This document shows, one piece after another, positions 8,818-16,958 of a stretch of DNA of 64,000 bases. The first letter of the stretch is position 1, and the number at the start of each line of letters is the position of its first letter. The stretch is taken from contig CP054186.1 in NCBI GenBank assembly GCA_015200025.1, forward strand, positions 2,554,001 to 2,618,000, in the 5' to 3' direction. The notes beneath the pieces were generated by a model. That model had not been told where the DNA came from, ran no database searches, and saw only the letters and a program-made list of their open reading frames with translations. The translations under genes were made by a program, and so were the position numbers. Origin of the DNA: Phycisphaeraceae bacterium (lineage in GTDB: Bacteria > Planctomycetota > Phycisphaerae > Phycisphaerales > UBA1924).

Positions 8818-10406
8818 AATCGTCTATCAATACCGCAACACCCAAGCAGTCCGGCGTGCCGACGGTGCGGTGCGCCATCTACACCCGCAAGTCCAGCGAA
8901 CAGGGACTCGAGCAGGAGTTCAACTCGCTGCACGCCCAGCGTGAGAGTGCCGAGGCCTACATCGCCAGCATGAAGCACGAGGGGTGGGTGGCGCTGCCGG
9001 ACCAATACAACGACGGCGGGTTTACCGGTGGGAACACAGACCGACCCGGCTGCCTGCGGCTCATGGCGGACATCGAGGCCGGCAAGGTTGATTGCGTGGT
9101 GGTATACAAGGTCGACCGCCTGTCGCGCTCGCTCCTGGACTTTGCCCGCATGATGGCGGTCTTCGAGAAGCACCGTGTGTCGTTCGTATCGGTGACGCAG
9201 CAGTTCAACACCACGCAGTCGATGGGTCGGCTCACGCTGAACATCCTGCTTTCGTTCGCACAGTTCGAGCGGGAGATCATCTCTGAGCGGACTCGCGACA
9301 AGATCGCCGCCTCCAAGCGCAAGGGCAAGTGGTTCGGCGGCAAGCCGATCCTGGGGTACGACCTCGCTTCCCAGCCCGCGGGCGGGAGCAAGCTCGTGGT
9401 CAACGCGACGGAGGCGGAGCTCGTCCGCGAGGTCTACCACTTGTATCTGGAGCACCGATCGCTCACCAAGGTGGCCCAGATCCTCAACGCTCGCGGCAGC
9501 ACGAGCAAGCGCTGGACGACCCGCAAGGGCACGGCGGTCGGCGGTCGCGTGTGGGACAAGCACCTGCTGATCAACCTCCTCACCAACCCGGCCTATGTCG
9601 GTAAGGTCAAGCACAAGAAGGAGTTGTTTGCTGGCGAACACGCGGCCATCGTCGACGAGCGGCTGTGGCAGCAAGTCTTCCAGACGATCAAGCACAACGG
9701 CCGCACCGGCGGCATGCACGTCCGTAACCAGCACGGGGCGCTGCTCAAGGGGTTGATCCACTGCGGGCCGTGTGGGCACGCGATGGGACACACCTATAGC
9801 GTCAAAGACGGGAAGGCCGTGTACCGCTACTACGTCTGCTACGTCGCCCAGAAACAGGGCTGGCACGCGTGCCCGTCGGGCTCACTGGCCGCCGAGCAGA
9901 TCGAAAGGCTGGTGGTCGACCGGATCAAACACATCGGTGGCGATGCCGCGTTGGTCGCGGCGACATTCCGCCAGTTGCAGAGCGGCATCCGCTCTCGGAG
10001 CGCCCAGATCGACAAGGACCACACGGCGAGCACGCGTGAGATCCAGAAGATTGAGGGTGACATCCGCAAGGCCGCGATGGCCGCAGGCACGGACGCCAAC
10101 GCCGCCGCCCGGCTGGCCGACCTCCACGAACGCCTGGCGACGGCCAGCGAGCGGGCGCGAGTTCTTCGCGCCGAGGCGGACCAGATCGATGGCGAGTCGA
10201 TCACCCAGTCCGACGTCGCGGCCTCGCTTCGCGAGTTCGCCGCGACGTGGGACGTGCTCTACCCGCGGGAACAGGCGGCCGTGCTGGCGAATCTGGTCAA
10301 GCGGGTGGACTACGACGGTGTGAAGCAAACTGTGTCGATCACGTTCCATCCGGCCGGGCTGCGGACGCTCGGCCAAACGCCCATTGAACACGAGGAGCTC
10401 GCATGA
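8814..10406 (+). CDS. Large serine recombinase 1 (site-specific integrase)
   Basis: A 530-residue serine recombinase that would integrate and excise element 1. The N-terminal resolvase domain has CAIYTRKSSEQ with catalytic Ser27, followed by SLHAQRESAEAYI, YNDGGFTGGN, VVVYKVDRLSRSLLDFARM and the helix FAQFEREIISERTRDKIAAS. The central recombinase domain and zinc ribbon (HCGPCGHAM with a later CYV...ACPS pair) and a C-terminal coiled coil follow. The ATG at 8814 overlaps the DUF2924 stop as ATGA, which decides the start over an in-frame codon at 8757. It is a close paralogue of the 39289-40881 gene. Confidence 0.95.
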   Translation: MKSSINTATPKQSGVPTVRCAIYTRKSSEQGLEQEFNSLHAQRESAEAYIASMKHEGWVALPDQYNDGGFTGGNTDRPGCLRLMADIEAGKVDCVVVYKVDRLSRSLLDFARMMAVFEKHRVSFVSVTQQFNTTQSMGRLTLNILLSFAQFEREIISERTRDKIAASKRKGKWFGGKPILGYDLASQPAGGSKLVVNATEAELVREVYHLYLEHRSLTKVAQILNARGSTSKRWTTRKGTAVGGRVWDKHLLINLLTNPAYVGKVKHKKELFAGEHAAIVDERLWQQVFQTIKHNGRTGGMHVRNQHGALLKGLIHCGPCGHAMGHTYSVKDGKAVYRYYVCYVAQKQGWHACPSGSLAAEQIERLVVDRIKHIGGDAALVAATFRQLQSGIRSRSAQIDKDHTASTREIQKIEGDIRKAAMAAGTDANAAARLADLHERLATASERARVLRAEADQIDGESITQSDVAASLREFAATWDVLYPREQAAVLANLVKRVDYDGVKQTVSITFHPAGLRTLGQTPIEHEELA

Positions 10407-10834
10407 AAGGCACGCACGACGTCACGATCGAGTTCCCGGTCCACTTCACCCGCGGGGCTGCGGGCAGGAAAGAGGTCAACGTCGGCGTCGAGCCCGCCGC
10501 GCCGACAGTTGAGATGGGCCAGGTGCCGCGTGTCGCCCGCCTGATGGCACTGGCGATCCGGTTTGCGGAGTTGGTCCGGTCGGGCGAGGTCGAATCCCAC
10601 GCCGATCTTGCCCGCCTTGGCCAGGTCACGCGGGCTCGGATCAGCCAGATCATGGACCTGCTGTGTCTGGCTCCGGACATCCAGGAGGAGTTGCTGTTCC
10701 TGCCCCGCGTTGCGCGAGAGCGTGATGCAGTCAGCGAGCACGAACTGCGCACCGTGTGCGCCGTCTCGGACTGGCGCGAGCAGCGTCGACGCTGGCGGGA
10801 GTTGGCGCACGCGGCACGTGGTCCACAGACTTGA
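10403..10834 (+). CDS. HTH protein translationally coupled to recombinase 1
   Basis: A 143-residue protein with a helix-turn-helix in the middle (SHADLARLGQVTRARISQIM) inside a conserved block beginning VPRVARLMALAIRFAELV. Its ATG overlaps the recombinase stop as ATGA, and a paralogue is coupled to recombinase 2 in the same way (40878-41366). The fold suggests DNA binding. The tight coupling makes a recombination directionality factor or a regulator of the recombinase the likeliest roles; this is inference, as I know of no characterised member. Confidence 0.8.
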   Translation: MKGTHDVTIEFPVHFTRGAAGRKEVNVGVEPAAPTVEMGQVPRVARLMALAIRFAELVRSGEVESHADLARLGQVTRARISQIMDLLCLAPDIQEELLFLPRVARERDAVSEHELRTVCAVSDWREQRRRWRELAHAARGPQT

Positions 10835-10840
10835 CGAAAT

Positions 10841-10872
10841 CCCGGCGGACCGCGCGAGCGCGGCCCGCCGGG
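10841..10872. terminator. Strong GC-rich hairpin between convergent genes
   Basis: An outer 8-bp stem (CCCGGCGG / CCGCCGGG) encloses a second GC stem (CCGCGC / GCGCGG), just after the HTH gene and just before the end of the convergent gene at 10891. There is no T run. It probably ends transcription from one or both sides. Confidence 0.55.
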
Positions 10873-10890
10873 CGAGCTACGAGGGCCCGG

Positions 10891-11220
10891 TTAGCGCCAA
10901 CTGGGGACCGTGGTCGCGCTCAGCCGGAACGCGTAGACGAAGATGGCGGCCGGGTCCACGAAATCGAACCGCTTGCCCCAGCCACCGTGCTTCTTGCGCA
11001 GGGAAAGCTCGGTCCGACGGGCTTGTTCCCCCGAATCACAGCCGACGATCAGGAACGGATCGGATGCGGAGGTGATCGAATGCTCTCCCAGCAGTTGCTC
11101 GCGGGGGTTGCCGGTCACACCGATGAACCACCGCTGATACTCACCGCCGTTGTCCTCGATGAACTTGCGAATCCTCTCGGCGGGCGATGGACGCGCTGGC
11201 GGGGCCTGAACAGTCGACAT
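10891..11220 (-). CDS. Small hypothetical protein, weakly GIY-YIG-like
   Basis: A 109-residue protein with a good GAGGAG ribosome-binding site before ATG 11220. The core YQRWFIGVTGNPREQLLGEH resembles the W-Y-I-G-x-T-x-x-P strand-turn pattern of GIY-YIG-like proteins; a later stretch reads FLIVGCDSGEQARRTELSL. Catalytic residues of a real GIY-YIG nuclease cannot be confirmed by eye. It is the only minus-strand gene in element 1 and sits in the cargo position right after the recombinase cassette, where element 2 has a different two-gene pair. Confidence 0.55.
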   Translation of the reverse strand: MSTVQAPPARPSPAERIRKFIEDNGGEYQRWFIGVTGNPREQLLGEHSITSASDPFLIVGCDSGEQARRTELSLRKKHGGWGKRFDFVDPAAIFVYAFRLSATTVPSWR

Positions 11221-11340
11221 GTGGGAGCTCCTCGTGCTCGTTTTGTCAGATTTCCGCCGAGCGGTCGCTCGGCGGGAGTGGCCGATAGGCCCTCCACCCC
11301 TGAATACGCAAAACGACCACGCTTCTACACTTTCCCGATC

Positions 11341-12042
11341 ATGGGCATGCCCGAACCCAGACAGAGCCGAGCCGGAATCGCGTTCATTGACGCTGTGACC
11401 GGTGACCCCGCCGCCGAGGCCGCCATTGAGCGGGCTCGGACCAAGCTACGCCGCTTTGCCATCGCCACCGAACCGGTTCGCGCGTGCCGGGCGATCATCG
11501 ATGCCGCCTTGGCCTCCCTCACGAACGAGCTCATGCATTCGGAATCGGCTTCGGCAGCCGAGCGAGCAGAAGCGATCCGACTCATGGTGGAGGTCGTCCA
11601 GGGCGCGTTTGATGATTCTGACGATGCGCTTCACGCCAGGGGCTTTGCCCCTCCCGGCCGCTCTATCGAGGCGTGGGAGCACCTTGCTCGCATCGTCGAG
11701 CGGGAACCATCGCAGATGACCTTTGCGGAGATCTTCGAGTGGGCGATTGCCTGGTCGGACCGCGAGAAACTCCGAGCCAGGATCTCCTCTTCGAACGATA
11801 AGGTCGTCAAGGCCGGCGGCCCCAAGCTCCAGAAGGAAGCCCTCGCGGTGGCGTTGCTCGTGCAGCACCCCGACTGGACGAATAGCCAGATCGCCGACGC
11901 GGTCGGCTGCGCCCGCACCTCCCTGAATCGGTGGCCGCGGTTCAAACTCGCCCGAGCGGCCTTGCAGAGCGGTCGCCCCAACCTTCCCAGGGGCCAGAAA
12001 GACGACGAAACGGGCGACATTGAGGCCTGGGACGACGAGTAG
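11341..12042 (+). CDS. Hypothetical protein with C-terminal HTH
   Basis: A 233-residue protein of no recognised family. The N-terminal two thirds are helical and rich in Ala/Glu/Arg. Near the C-terminus HPDWTNSQIADAVGCARTSL looks like a transposase-type or regulator-type helix-turn-helix, followed by an acidic tail. The start ATG at 11341 has no clear ribosome-binding site; other in-frame starts would add unconserved sequence. It may regulate the early genes of element 1. Confidence 0.6.
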   Translation: MGMPEPRQSRAGIAFIDAVTGDPAAEAAIERARTKLRRFAIATEPVRACRAIIDAALASLTNELMHSESASAAERAEAIRLMVEVVQGAFDDSDDALHARGFAPPGRSIEAWEHLARIVEREPSQMTFAEIFEWAIAWSDREKLRARISSSNDKVVKAGGPKLQKEALAVALLVQHPDWTNSQIADAVGCARTSLNRWPRFKLARAALQSGRPNLPRGQKDDETGDIEAWDDE

Positions 12043-12159
12043 CGCGACCTTTTCTGCGACACCCATCCGCTGAAAGCCGCCTGAAAGGTGCTGCGGTGGC
12101 AGAGTGTCGCGCGACACCTATGCGACATCGGTCCATTCTCCAGAAGGAGGCATGGATCG

Positions 12160-12375
12160 ATGACCAAGACCAAACGAACATCGCGCGAGCCCTGGCGGGA
12201 CGCCCCCGCCGCCTGGTTCGTCCTGCTTGAACGAGCGAGGATCAGCGGGGACGCCGCGGGAGTTGCCGAGGCCATCCGCCAACTGCGGCGATTGGGCGTC
12301 GAGGTCACACTGCACCCTGACGCCAGCACACCGGCACCAACAAAGAGTGAAGCCGGGAACGGGGGTGCTCGATGA
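12160..12375 (+). CDS. Small hypothetical protein, element 1
   Basis: A 71-residue basic protein with a strong AAGGAGG ribosome-binding site 9 bases before the ATG. It reads like a single helical domain (WFVLLERARISGDAAGVAEA) with a short flexible tail. It is translationally coupled to the next gene through an ATGA overlap. No family is recognised; the context is an early operon of a mobile element. Confidence 0.6.
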   Translation: MTKTKRTSREPWRDAPAAWFVLLERARISGDAAGVAEAIRQLRRLGVEVTLHPDASTPAPTKSEAGNGGAR

Positions 12376-12713
12376 TCGCGAGCACTCGCCGACTTCACGT
12401 TCTCAGCGAAGCCTCTCCGTCAGAGCAGCGCCTGATCGAGTTGATGACGCGAGTCGGGTTTGGCCGGATCGAGTGCCGCGTGAGATGCGGCGAGCCCGTC
12501 CTCGATCCCGCCCCGTTGGTCGTGCGTGAGGTCAAACTCGGTTGCGAACGCCTCATCGGCGCAGGTTGCAGACAGCCCGACTACGCGCTCAAAGACGCGG
12601 TCATCGAACTGCTCGCAGAACTGAAGGCCTGTCCCGACAACGCAGATGTGACCATCGAGGTGCGCCATGGCTTGCCGCACCGCCTGCTCGTGCAGGAGGT
12701 GCCCCGTGGTTGA
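12372..12713 (+). CDS. Hypothetical protein, element 1 early operon
   Basis: A 113-residue protein starting at an ATGA overlap with the preceding gene. It has a central helical segment (LKDAVIELLAELKACPDNAD) and a C-terminal strand-rich end (VTIEVRHGLPHRLLVQEV). I do not recognise it. The next gene begins at a GTG inside its last codons, so four genes here (12160 to 13838) form one tightly packed operon. Confidence 0.6.
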   Translation: MIASTRRLHVLSEASPSEQRLIELMTRVGFGRIECRVRCGEPVLDPAPLVVREVKLGCERLIGAGCRQPDYALKDAVIELLAELKACPDNADVTIEVRHGLPHRLLVQEVPRG

Positions 12714-13254
12714 ACGTGGTCCCTTCGCGGCTCCCTCCGCATTTGACACCCTCGACGTTGATCGTTTGGGCGCCACCGCCCACGGCGTCGCGAACAGGCT
12801 CGTGGGATGTGGTCGCGACGGCGATTCGCACGCCGAGTTTCGGTCCGACCTCATCTTGGCCGCACTGGAACGCTGGCCGAAGTTCGATCCGTCGCGCGGT
12901 CGCCCGATGGCGTTCCTTGCCATCGCCATGACCAGGGCCGGTACATCGATCCTCCGGGCCCAGCATGCCGCGAAGCGTGGCGGCCGGTCGACGACCGTCC
13001 CCATTGACGATGCGATGGCGGCGGGTCACGGGCGGTACCCGTCGCTCACCTCGGCATCCCCAATCGCTCGGCGGGATTTCGAACTCGACGTCCGCGCCGC
13101 GATCGACGCCCTGCCCGAGGACCTTGCGGCAGTCTGCAACAGCTTCCTGGAGGCGGCCACGGATGGCCGCCGTCGCCCCTCGCTCGGCGCTGCGGCATCA
13201 GCCGCGCTGCGCCGCCACTTCGAATCCGTCGGATTCTCGGAGCACATGTCATGA
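12706..13254 (+). CDS. Sigma-70-like protein (phage-type), element 1
   Basis: A 182-residue protein whose middle (DLILAALERWPKFDPSRGRP, then AFLAIAMTRAGTSILRAQ) resembles region 2 of small sigma-70-like phage proteins, with a C-terminal helical part (IDALPEDLAAVCNSFLEAA) at the place of region 4. A recognisable region-4 HTH is weak. The GTG start at 12706 has AGGAGG 6 bases upstream and overlaps the previous gene. Element 2 has a sigma-like gene at the equivalent position (43851-44432). A role in directing late transcription is plausible but unproven. Confidence 0.55.
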   Translation: MVERGPFAAPSAFDTLDVDRLGATAHGVANRLVGCGRDGDSHAEFRSDLILAALERWPKFDPSRGRPMAFLAIAMTRAGTSILRAQHAAKRGGRSTTVPIDDAMAAGHGRYPSLTSASPIARRDFELDVRAAIDALPEDLAAVCNSFLEAATDGRRRPSLGAAASAALRRHFESVGFSEHMS

Positions 13255-13838
13255 CGACTCGCACACTCTCTTCAATTCCGCCCAGCACAACGCCCCGGTC
13301 CGTCTCGATGGCCTCGCCCAGTCCCCAGCCCAAGCGTCGTGTGTACCTCGCCGGGAAGATGCACGGATCGGGCAACTGGCGATTGCCGCTGGTGCCGCAA
13401 CTGGGCGTCTCGCCGTTCGGACAGCCGATCGACTGCGGCCGTTTCATCTTCACTGGGCCGCACTTCGTGCCGTTCGGCGGCGAGAGCCACGAGTGGGTCG
13501 GATGGCACGCGGGCGTCGGGCAGCACGACTCAAGTCCATCGTGGCCCGCGCCAGTGAATAGTCGCCCCCGCTGGGTGGTGCCGGGGCTGTGCATGGAGTG
13601 GATCAGAGAGTCGGACCTGTTCTTCGCCTGGATCAATGCCACGGACTGCCACGCCACACTGCTCGAGCCGGGCTGGGCGCACATGCTCGGCAAGCCGGTG
13701 TACATGGCGTTCGCGTCGCGGGACCTAGCGCGGCAGATGTGGTTCGCCCGCAACTGCCCGCGGACGACCGCGCACGTGCATGCCTCTCCCGCCGAAGCGC
13801 TCGACCGAGCGCTGGCGTGGGAGGTGCCGTTCGAATGA
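13251..13838 (+). CDS. Nucleoside 2-deoxyribosyltransferase-like protein
   Basis: A 195-residue protein resembling the nucleoside 2-deoxyribosyltransferase superfamily. The start YLAGKMHGSGNWR is the nucleotide-loop type opening, and the later MEWIRESDLFFAWINATDC and LEPGWAHMLGKPVYMAF match the acidic nucleophile and the helix after it. Such phage enzymes often modify or salvage nucleotides. The ATG is part of an ATGA overlap with the sigma-like gene, and its own stop overlaps the primase start in the same way. The substrate is unknown. Confidence 0.65.
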   Translation: MTTRTLSSIPPSTTPRSVSMASPSPQPKRRVYLAGKMHGSGNWRLPLVPQLGVSPFGQPIDCGRFIFTGPHFVPFGGESHEWVGWHAGVGQHDSSPSWPAPVNSRPRWVVPGLCMEWIRESDLFFAWINATDCHATLLEPGWAHMLGKPVYMAFASRDLARQMWFARNCPRTTAHVHASPAEALDRALAWEVPFE

Positions 13839-16183
13839 CGCTCCCGTTGCCCTCAACCCTGGACGCGGCCCGGCGATATGCCGCCGCAGGGCTCTGCGTA
13901 CTGCCGGCGATCCGCGAGGGCGACGACAAGCGCGTTGCCCTGCGCTCGTGGAAGCCTTACCAGACGCGGCTCCCAACGCCGGCGGAGCACGCGCGATGGT
14001 TCGCCGGGCCCGCCCGGCGTGATCTGTGCCTGGTGTGCGGACGCGTCTCGGGTAACCTCGAGATGATCGACTTCGACCTGGCTGGCGTGGCGTTCGAGCC
14101 GTGGCGAGCGCGGGTCGAGGCGGTGTGCCCGGGCCTCATCGATCGCCTTGTCGTCGAGACCACACCCTCGGGCGGTCGCCATGTCGTCTACCGATGCTCG
14201 GAGCCGGTCTGCGGCAACATGAAACTCGCGCAACGGTCCTTCGACGCACCCGGGGCTGATCCGATCGAGGTTGCGGGCAAGCGCTTCACTCCGCGGAAGG
14301 GTCCCGACGGGCGCTGGCGAGCCGTCGCCACGATGATCGAGACCCGCGGCGAGGGTGGGATGTTTCTGTGCGCACCGTCGAACGGGTATGTGCTCGAGGC
14401 TGGCGATCTTGCCGCGTTGCCGGTCATCACATCCGAGGAGCGAGAGTGCTTGCTGGCCTGCGCATGGGAGCTCAACGAGGCCCAGCGTCCTGTGGAGGAT
14501 GGTCCGCGACCCAAGGCATCCTCGGCCTCATCCCCCGGCGAACTGAAGCCGGGCGATGATTTCAACCAGCGCGGCGATGTCCGGGAACTATTGGTCGAGC
14601 ACGGCTGGACCCGGGTGAGCGGGGGCGAGAACGAGCACTGGGCGCGCCCCGGCAAGGACAGTGGCTGCAGCGCCACGCTCAAGGGCGGCGTGTTCTATGT
14701 GTTCTCGACCAACGCCCCGCCCTTCGAGGACGGCCGCGGGTATTCGCTCTTCGCCGTGTACACGCTGCTCAAGCATGACGGCGACTTCGCGGCGGCCGCC
14801 CGGGCGCTGCGGCGCGAGGGATTCGGTGCGGAACCCGCCTCCGGCGATGTCGATCTGTCCGCCTTCAAGGTCACAACCCCGCAGGCGGAGCCGCCGCTGG
14901 CCGCGCCGATCGATCCCGGCCCCGTGCCGCCGGCGCTCCTGCGCGTGCCGGGGTTCATCGACGAAGTCATCGATTACACGCTCGCCAACGCGCCGTACCC
15001 CGAGCCGGTGCTGGCGTTCTGCGGCGCGGTAGCGCTGCAGGCCGCGCTGGCGGGCCGAAAGGTCCGCGATCCGCAGGACAACCGCACCGCGATCTATCTC
15101 CTGGGCCTGGCCAACACCGGCACGGGCAAGGACTTCCCGCGCAAGGTCAACCAGCGGATCCTCGCGAGCGCCGACATGGCCGGCGCGGTCGCGGACGGCT
15201 TCGCGAGCGGCGAAGGCCTCGAGGACCGGATGCACCTGACGCCCGTGATGCTCTTCCAGACCGACGAGATCGACACGCTCATGCAGGCAATCACCGGGTA
15301 CGGCACCAAGCGCGACCCTCGGTACGAGGGCATCATGCAGACGCTGCTGAAGCTGTACACCTCGGCCAACACGATCTACCCGCTCCGCGTCAAGGCCAGC
15401 GACGAGGAACCGCGCATCATCGACCAGCCGTGCCTGTGCCTCTTTGGGACGGCGATCCCGGACATCTTCTATGAGGCGCTGTCGCCCAAGATGCTCTCCA
15501 ACGGCTTCTTCGCACGCATGCTCATCTTCGAAGCCGGCCGCCGAGGGCTCGGCCAGGATGTGGATGTGCACGAACTCCCCAAGTCGATCCTCAAGCGGGC
15601 GCGGTGGTGGGCGGAGTTCAAGCCGGGCAAGGGAAACCTGAAGACCGCGCACCCCGAACCCAAACTCGTGGAGCCCACGCCGGATGCGAAAACGCGCCTC
15701 GGCGAGATTCGCGCCCTGGCCGATGCCGCGTACGCCGAGGCCGAAGCCAAGTCGGATCAGGCGGGGATGGCGCTGTGGGCCCGCGCCAACGAGAAAGCCC
15801 GGCGTCTCGCGCTCGTGCACGCCTGCAGCACTGGGCACCGCAATACCGAGATCTCCGTCGAAGGGGTGAACTGGGCGTGGGCGTTGGTTGAACACCAGAC
15901 CCGCCGCATGCTCTTCAAGGCCAGCCAGCACGTCAGCGCCGGCGACTTCGAGAGCCAGTGCAAGGCGATGATCCGCGTGCTCCGGGAATGGGCGGTCAAA
16001 CATCCCGCCGATCCGTGGATGCCCTTCTGGCAACTCAGCCGGCGCTTGGCGTGGCCGCCCCGCGAGCACGATGAGGTCCGGCAGGCGCTAGTCGATCAGC
16101 GCCGCATCCAGTTCGCCGAGCGGGCCACCGGCGGCACGCCCCAGAGGCTGTACCGGCTCATCGAGGACGTTGCCGAAGCATGA
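13835..16183 (+). CDS. Primase-polymerase / DUF3987-like helicase fusion, element 1
   Basis: A 782-residue replication protein. Residues about 1-210 form a bifunctional primase-polymerase (prim-pol) domain, with ARRYAAAGLCVLPAIREGDD, then MIDFDLAG holding the two acidic residues, and VETTPSGGRHVVYRC. The C-terminal half is a DUF3987-type helicase-like domain with a modified P-loop GLANTGTGKDFPRK and an acidic LFQTDEIDTL. The ATG at 13835 overlaps the preceding stop as ATGA; a longer upstream frame is rejected. The same architecture occurs at 48388-50565. It is the likely initiator/primase of element 1, with a candidate origin immediately downstream. Confidence 0.85.
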   Translation: MTLPLPSTLDAARRYAAAGLCVLPAIREGDDKRVALRSWKPYQTRLPTPAEHARWFAGPARRDLCLVCGRVSGNLEMIDFDLAGVAFEPWRARVEAVCPGLIDRLVVETTPSGGRHVVYRCSEPVCGNMKLAQRSFDAPGADPIEVAGKRFTPRKGPDGRWRAVATMIETRGEGGMFLCAPSNGYVLEAGDLAALPVITSEERECLLACAWELNEAQRPVEDGPRPKASSASSPGELKPGDDFNQRGDVRELLVEHGWTRVSGGENEHWARPGKDSGCSATLKGGVFYVFSTNAPPFEDGRGYSLFAVYTLLKHDGDFAAAARALRREGFGAEPASGDVDLSAFKVTTPQAEPPLAAPIDPGPVPPALLRVPGFIDEVIDYTLANAPYPEPVLAFCGAVALQAALAGRKVRDPQDNRTAIYLLGLANTGTGKDFPRKVNQRILASADMAGAVADGFASGEGLEDRMHLTPVMLFQTDEIDTLMQAITGYGTKRDPRYEGIMQTLLKLYTSANTIYPLRVKASDEEPRIIDQPCLCLFGTAIPDIFYEALSPKMLSNGFFARMLIFEAGRRGLGQDVDVHELPKSILKRARWWAEFKPGKGNLKTAHPEPKLVEPTPDAKTRLGEIRALADAAYAEAEAKSDQAGMALWARANEKARRLALVHACSTGHRNTEISVEGVNWAWALVEHQTRRMLFKASQHVSAGDFESQCKAMIRVLREWAVKHPADPWMPFWQLSRRLAWPPREHDEVRQALVDQRRIQFAERATGGTPQRLYRLIEDVAEA

Positions 16184-16318
16184 AAACGCGCTCCAAAGCG
16201 ACACAAAGCGGTCTGCGCAGCGCCTTCTACCCCTCAAACGCCGCGCAGAAACACTCCGGCGCAGCGCGAGCACGAGCACGGACCCTCGATTCCGCAGCGC
16301 CAGGGGGGGTGCGCAGCA

Positions 16319-16470
16319 ACCTGTTGCGCCTATTGCAACCTCTTGCGCGCAATAGGTTCATCGCGGGAACATCGAGAAATCATGGAGCAAACAACAACAC
16401 ACCCCCCTCTTTACTACCTGTTGCGCCCACCCTCCCGCGCCGACGCGGGCGCGACGGGCGCGCAACAGGT
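16319..16470. repeat. Two inverted-repeat pairs downstream of the primase gene
   Basis: The 11-mer ACCTGTTGCGC occurs at 16319-16329 and 16416-16426. Its reverse complement GCGCAACAGGT is at 16460-16470, and a one-mismatch version GCGCAATAGGT is at 16347-16357. This gives two dyads in tandem, 135 to 290 bp after the primase-polymerase stop. The arrangement resembles iterons or an initiator-binding site. Confidence 0.7.
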
Positions 16471-16526
16471 TCGGCGCAACGGGCGTGCGGCGTGGGGATC
16501 GCACGCCATCGTCGCACCGATTCGGA

Positions 16527-16780
16527 CATGCAGTTGGCGTGCCAGGCAGCGCCTACCCGAAGCCTTACAGCCGGAGTCCGAACGGGGGACGGGAGGGGGC
16601 AATAGGTACTTCCCCGCCGGAATCGAAAGCCAACGCCCGCGGGAACAGCCGCGTATGGAGACAGAGTTTGTTTGCGCGTCCGAGCGCCGACGGTCGCGTG
16701 GCGGGGATTGGTACGCCCCGCCGCGAGGACGCGACGTGGGCGATCGTGGGCCAACCCGTGGCCAACGGGCGGGTGGGGAA
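16527..16780. other. Conserved non-coding block, element 1 copy (candidate origin or regulatory RNA)
   Basis: About 250 bp align with 50702-50960 downstream of the other primase gene. Long identical stretches include AGGTACTTCCCCGCC, CGCCCGCGGGAACAGCCGCG and ACAGAGTTTGTTT, with GTGGCCAACGGGCG at the end. Indels break every reading frame between the copies, and there is no ribosome-binding site, so a protein gene is unlikely, although a 25-codon frame from ATG 16528 shares its first ten residues with the other copy. The block and repeats fill most of the 775 bp between genes at 16184-16958. Confidence 0.65.
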
Positions 16781-16810
16781 GCCGCGCTGGGCGGACCGCT
16801 TTCCCGCGCC

Positions 16811-16849
16811 GCCCACATGTTTGGCCGAGTTGCCCACATATCGCAGAAT
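16811..16849 (+). promoter_or_regulatory. Paired GCCCACA sites upstream of the five-gene module, element 1
   Basis: GCCCACA occurs at 16811-16817 and 16832-16838, exactly 21 bp apart, followed by TCGCAGAAT. Element 2 has the same pair at the same spacing upstream of its copy of the module (54611-54651). Conservation and two-helical-turn spacing suggest an operator or activator site, about 110 bp before the first gene. I see no convincing -10 box. Confidence 0.5.
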
Positions 16850-16958
16850 CATCGAGAAATGCAGGCCGAACGCCTTGCCTGTTCCCCGTCAGCCGGCCAA
16901 TGTGTGTCCAACGCGAGCGGGAACAACGCACCCCCCGCACGCGACGGAGACCACGAAC

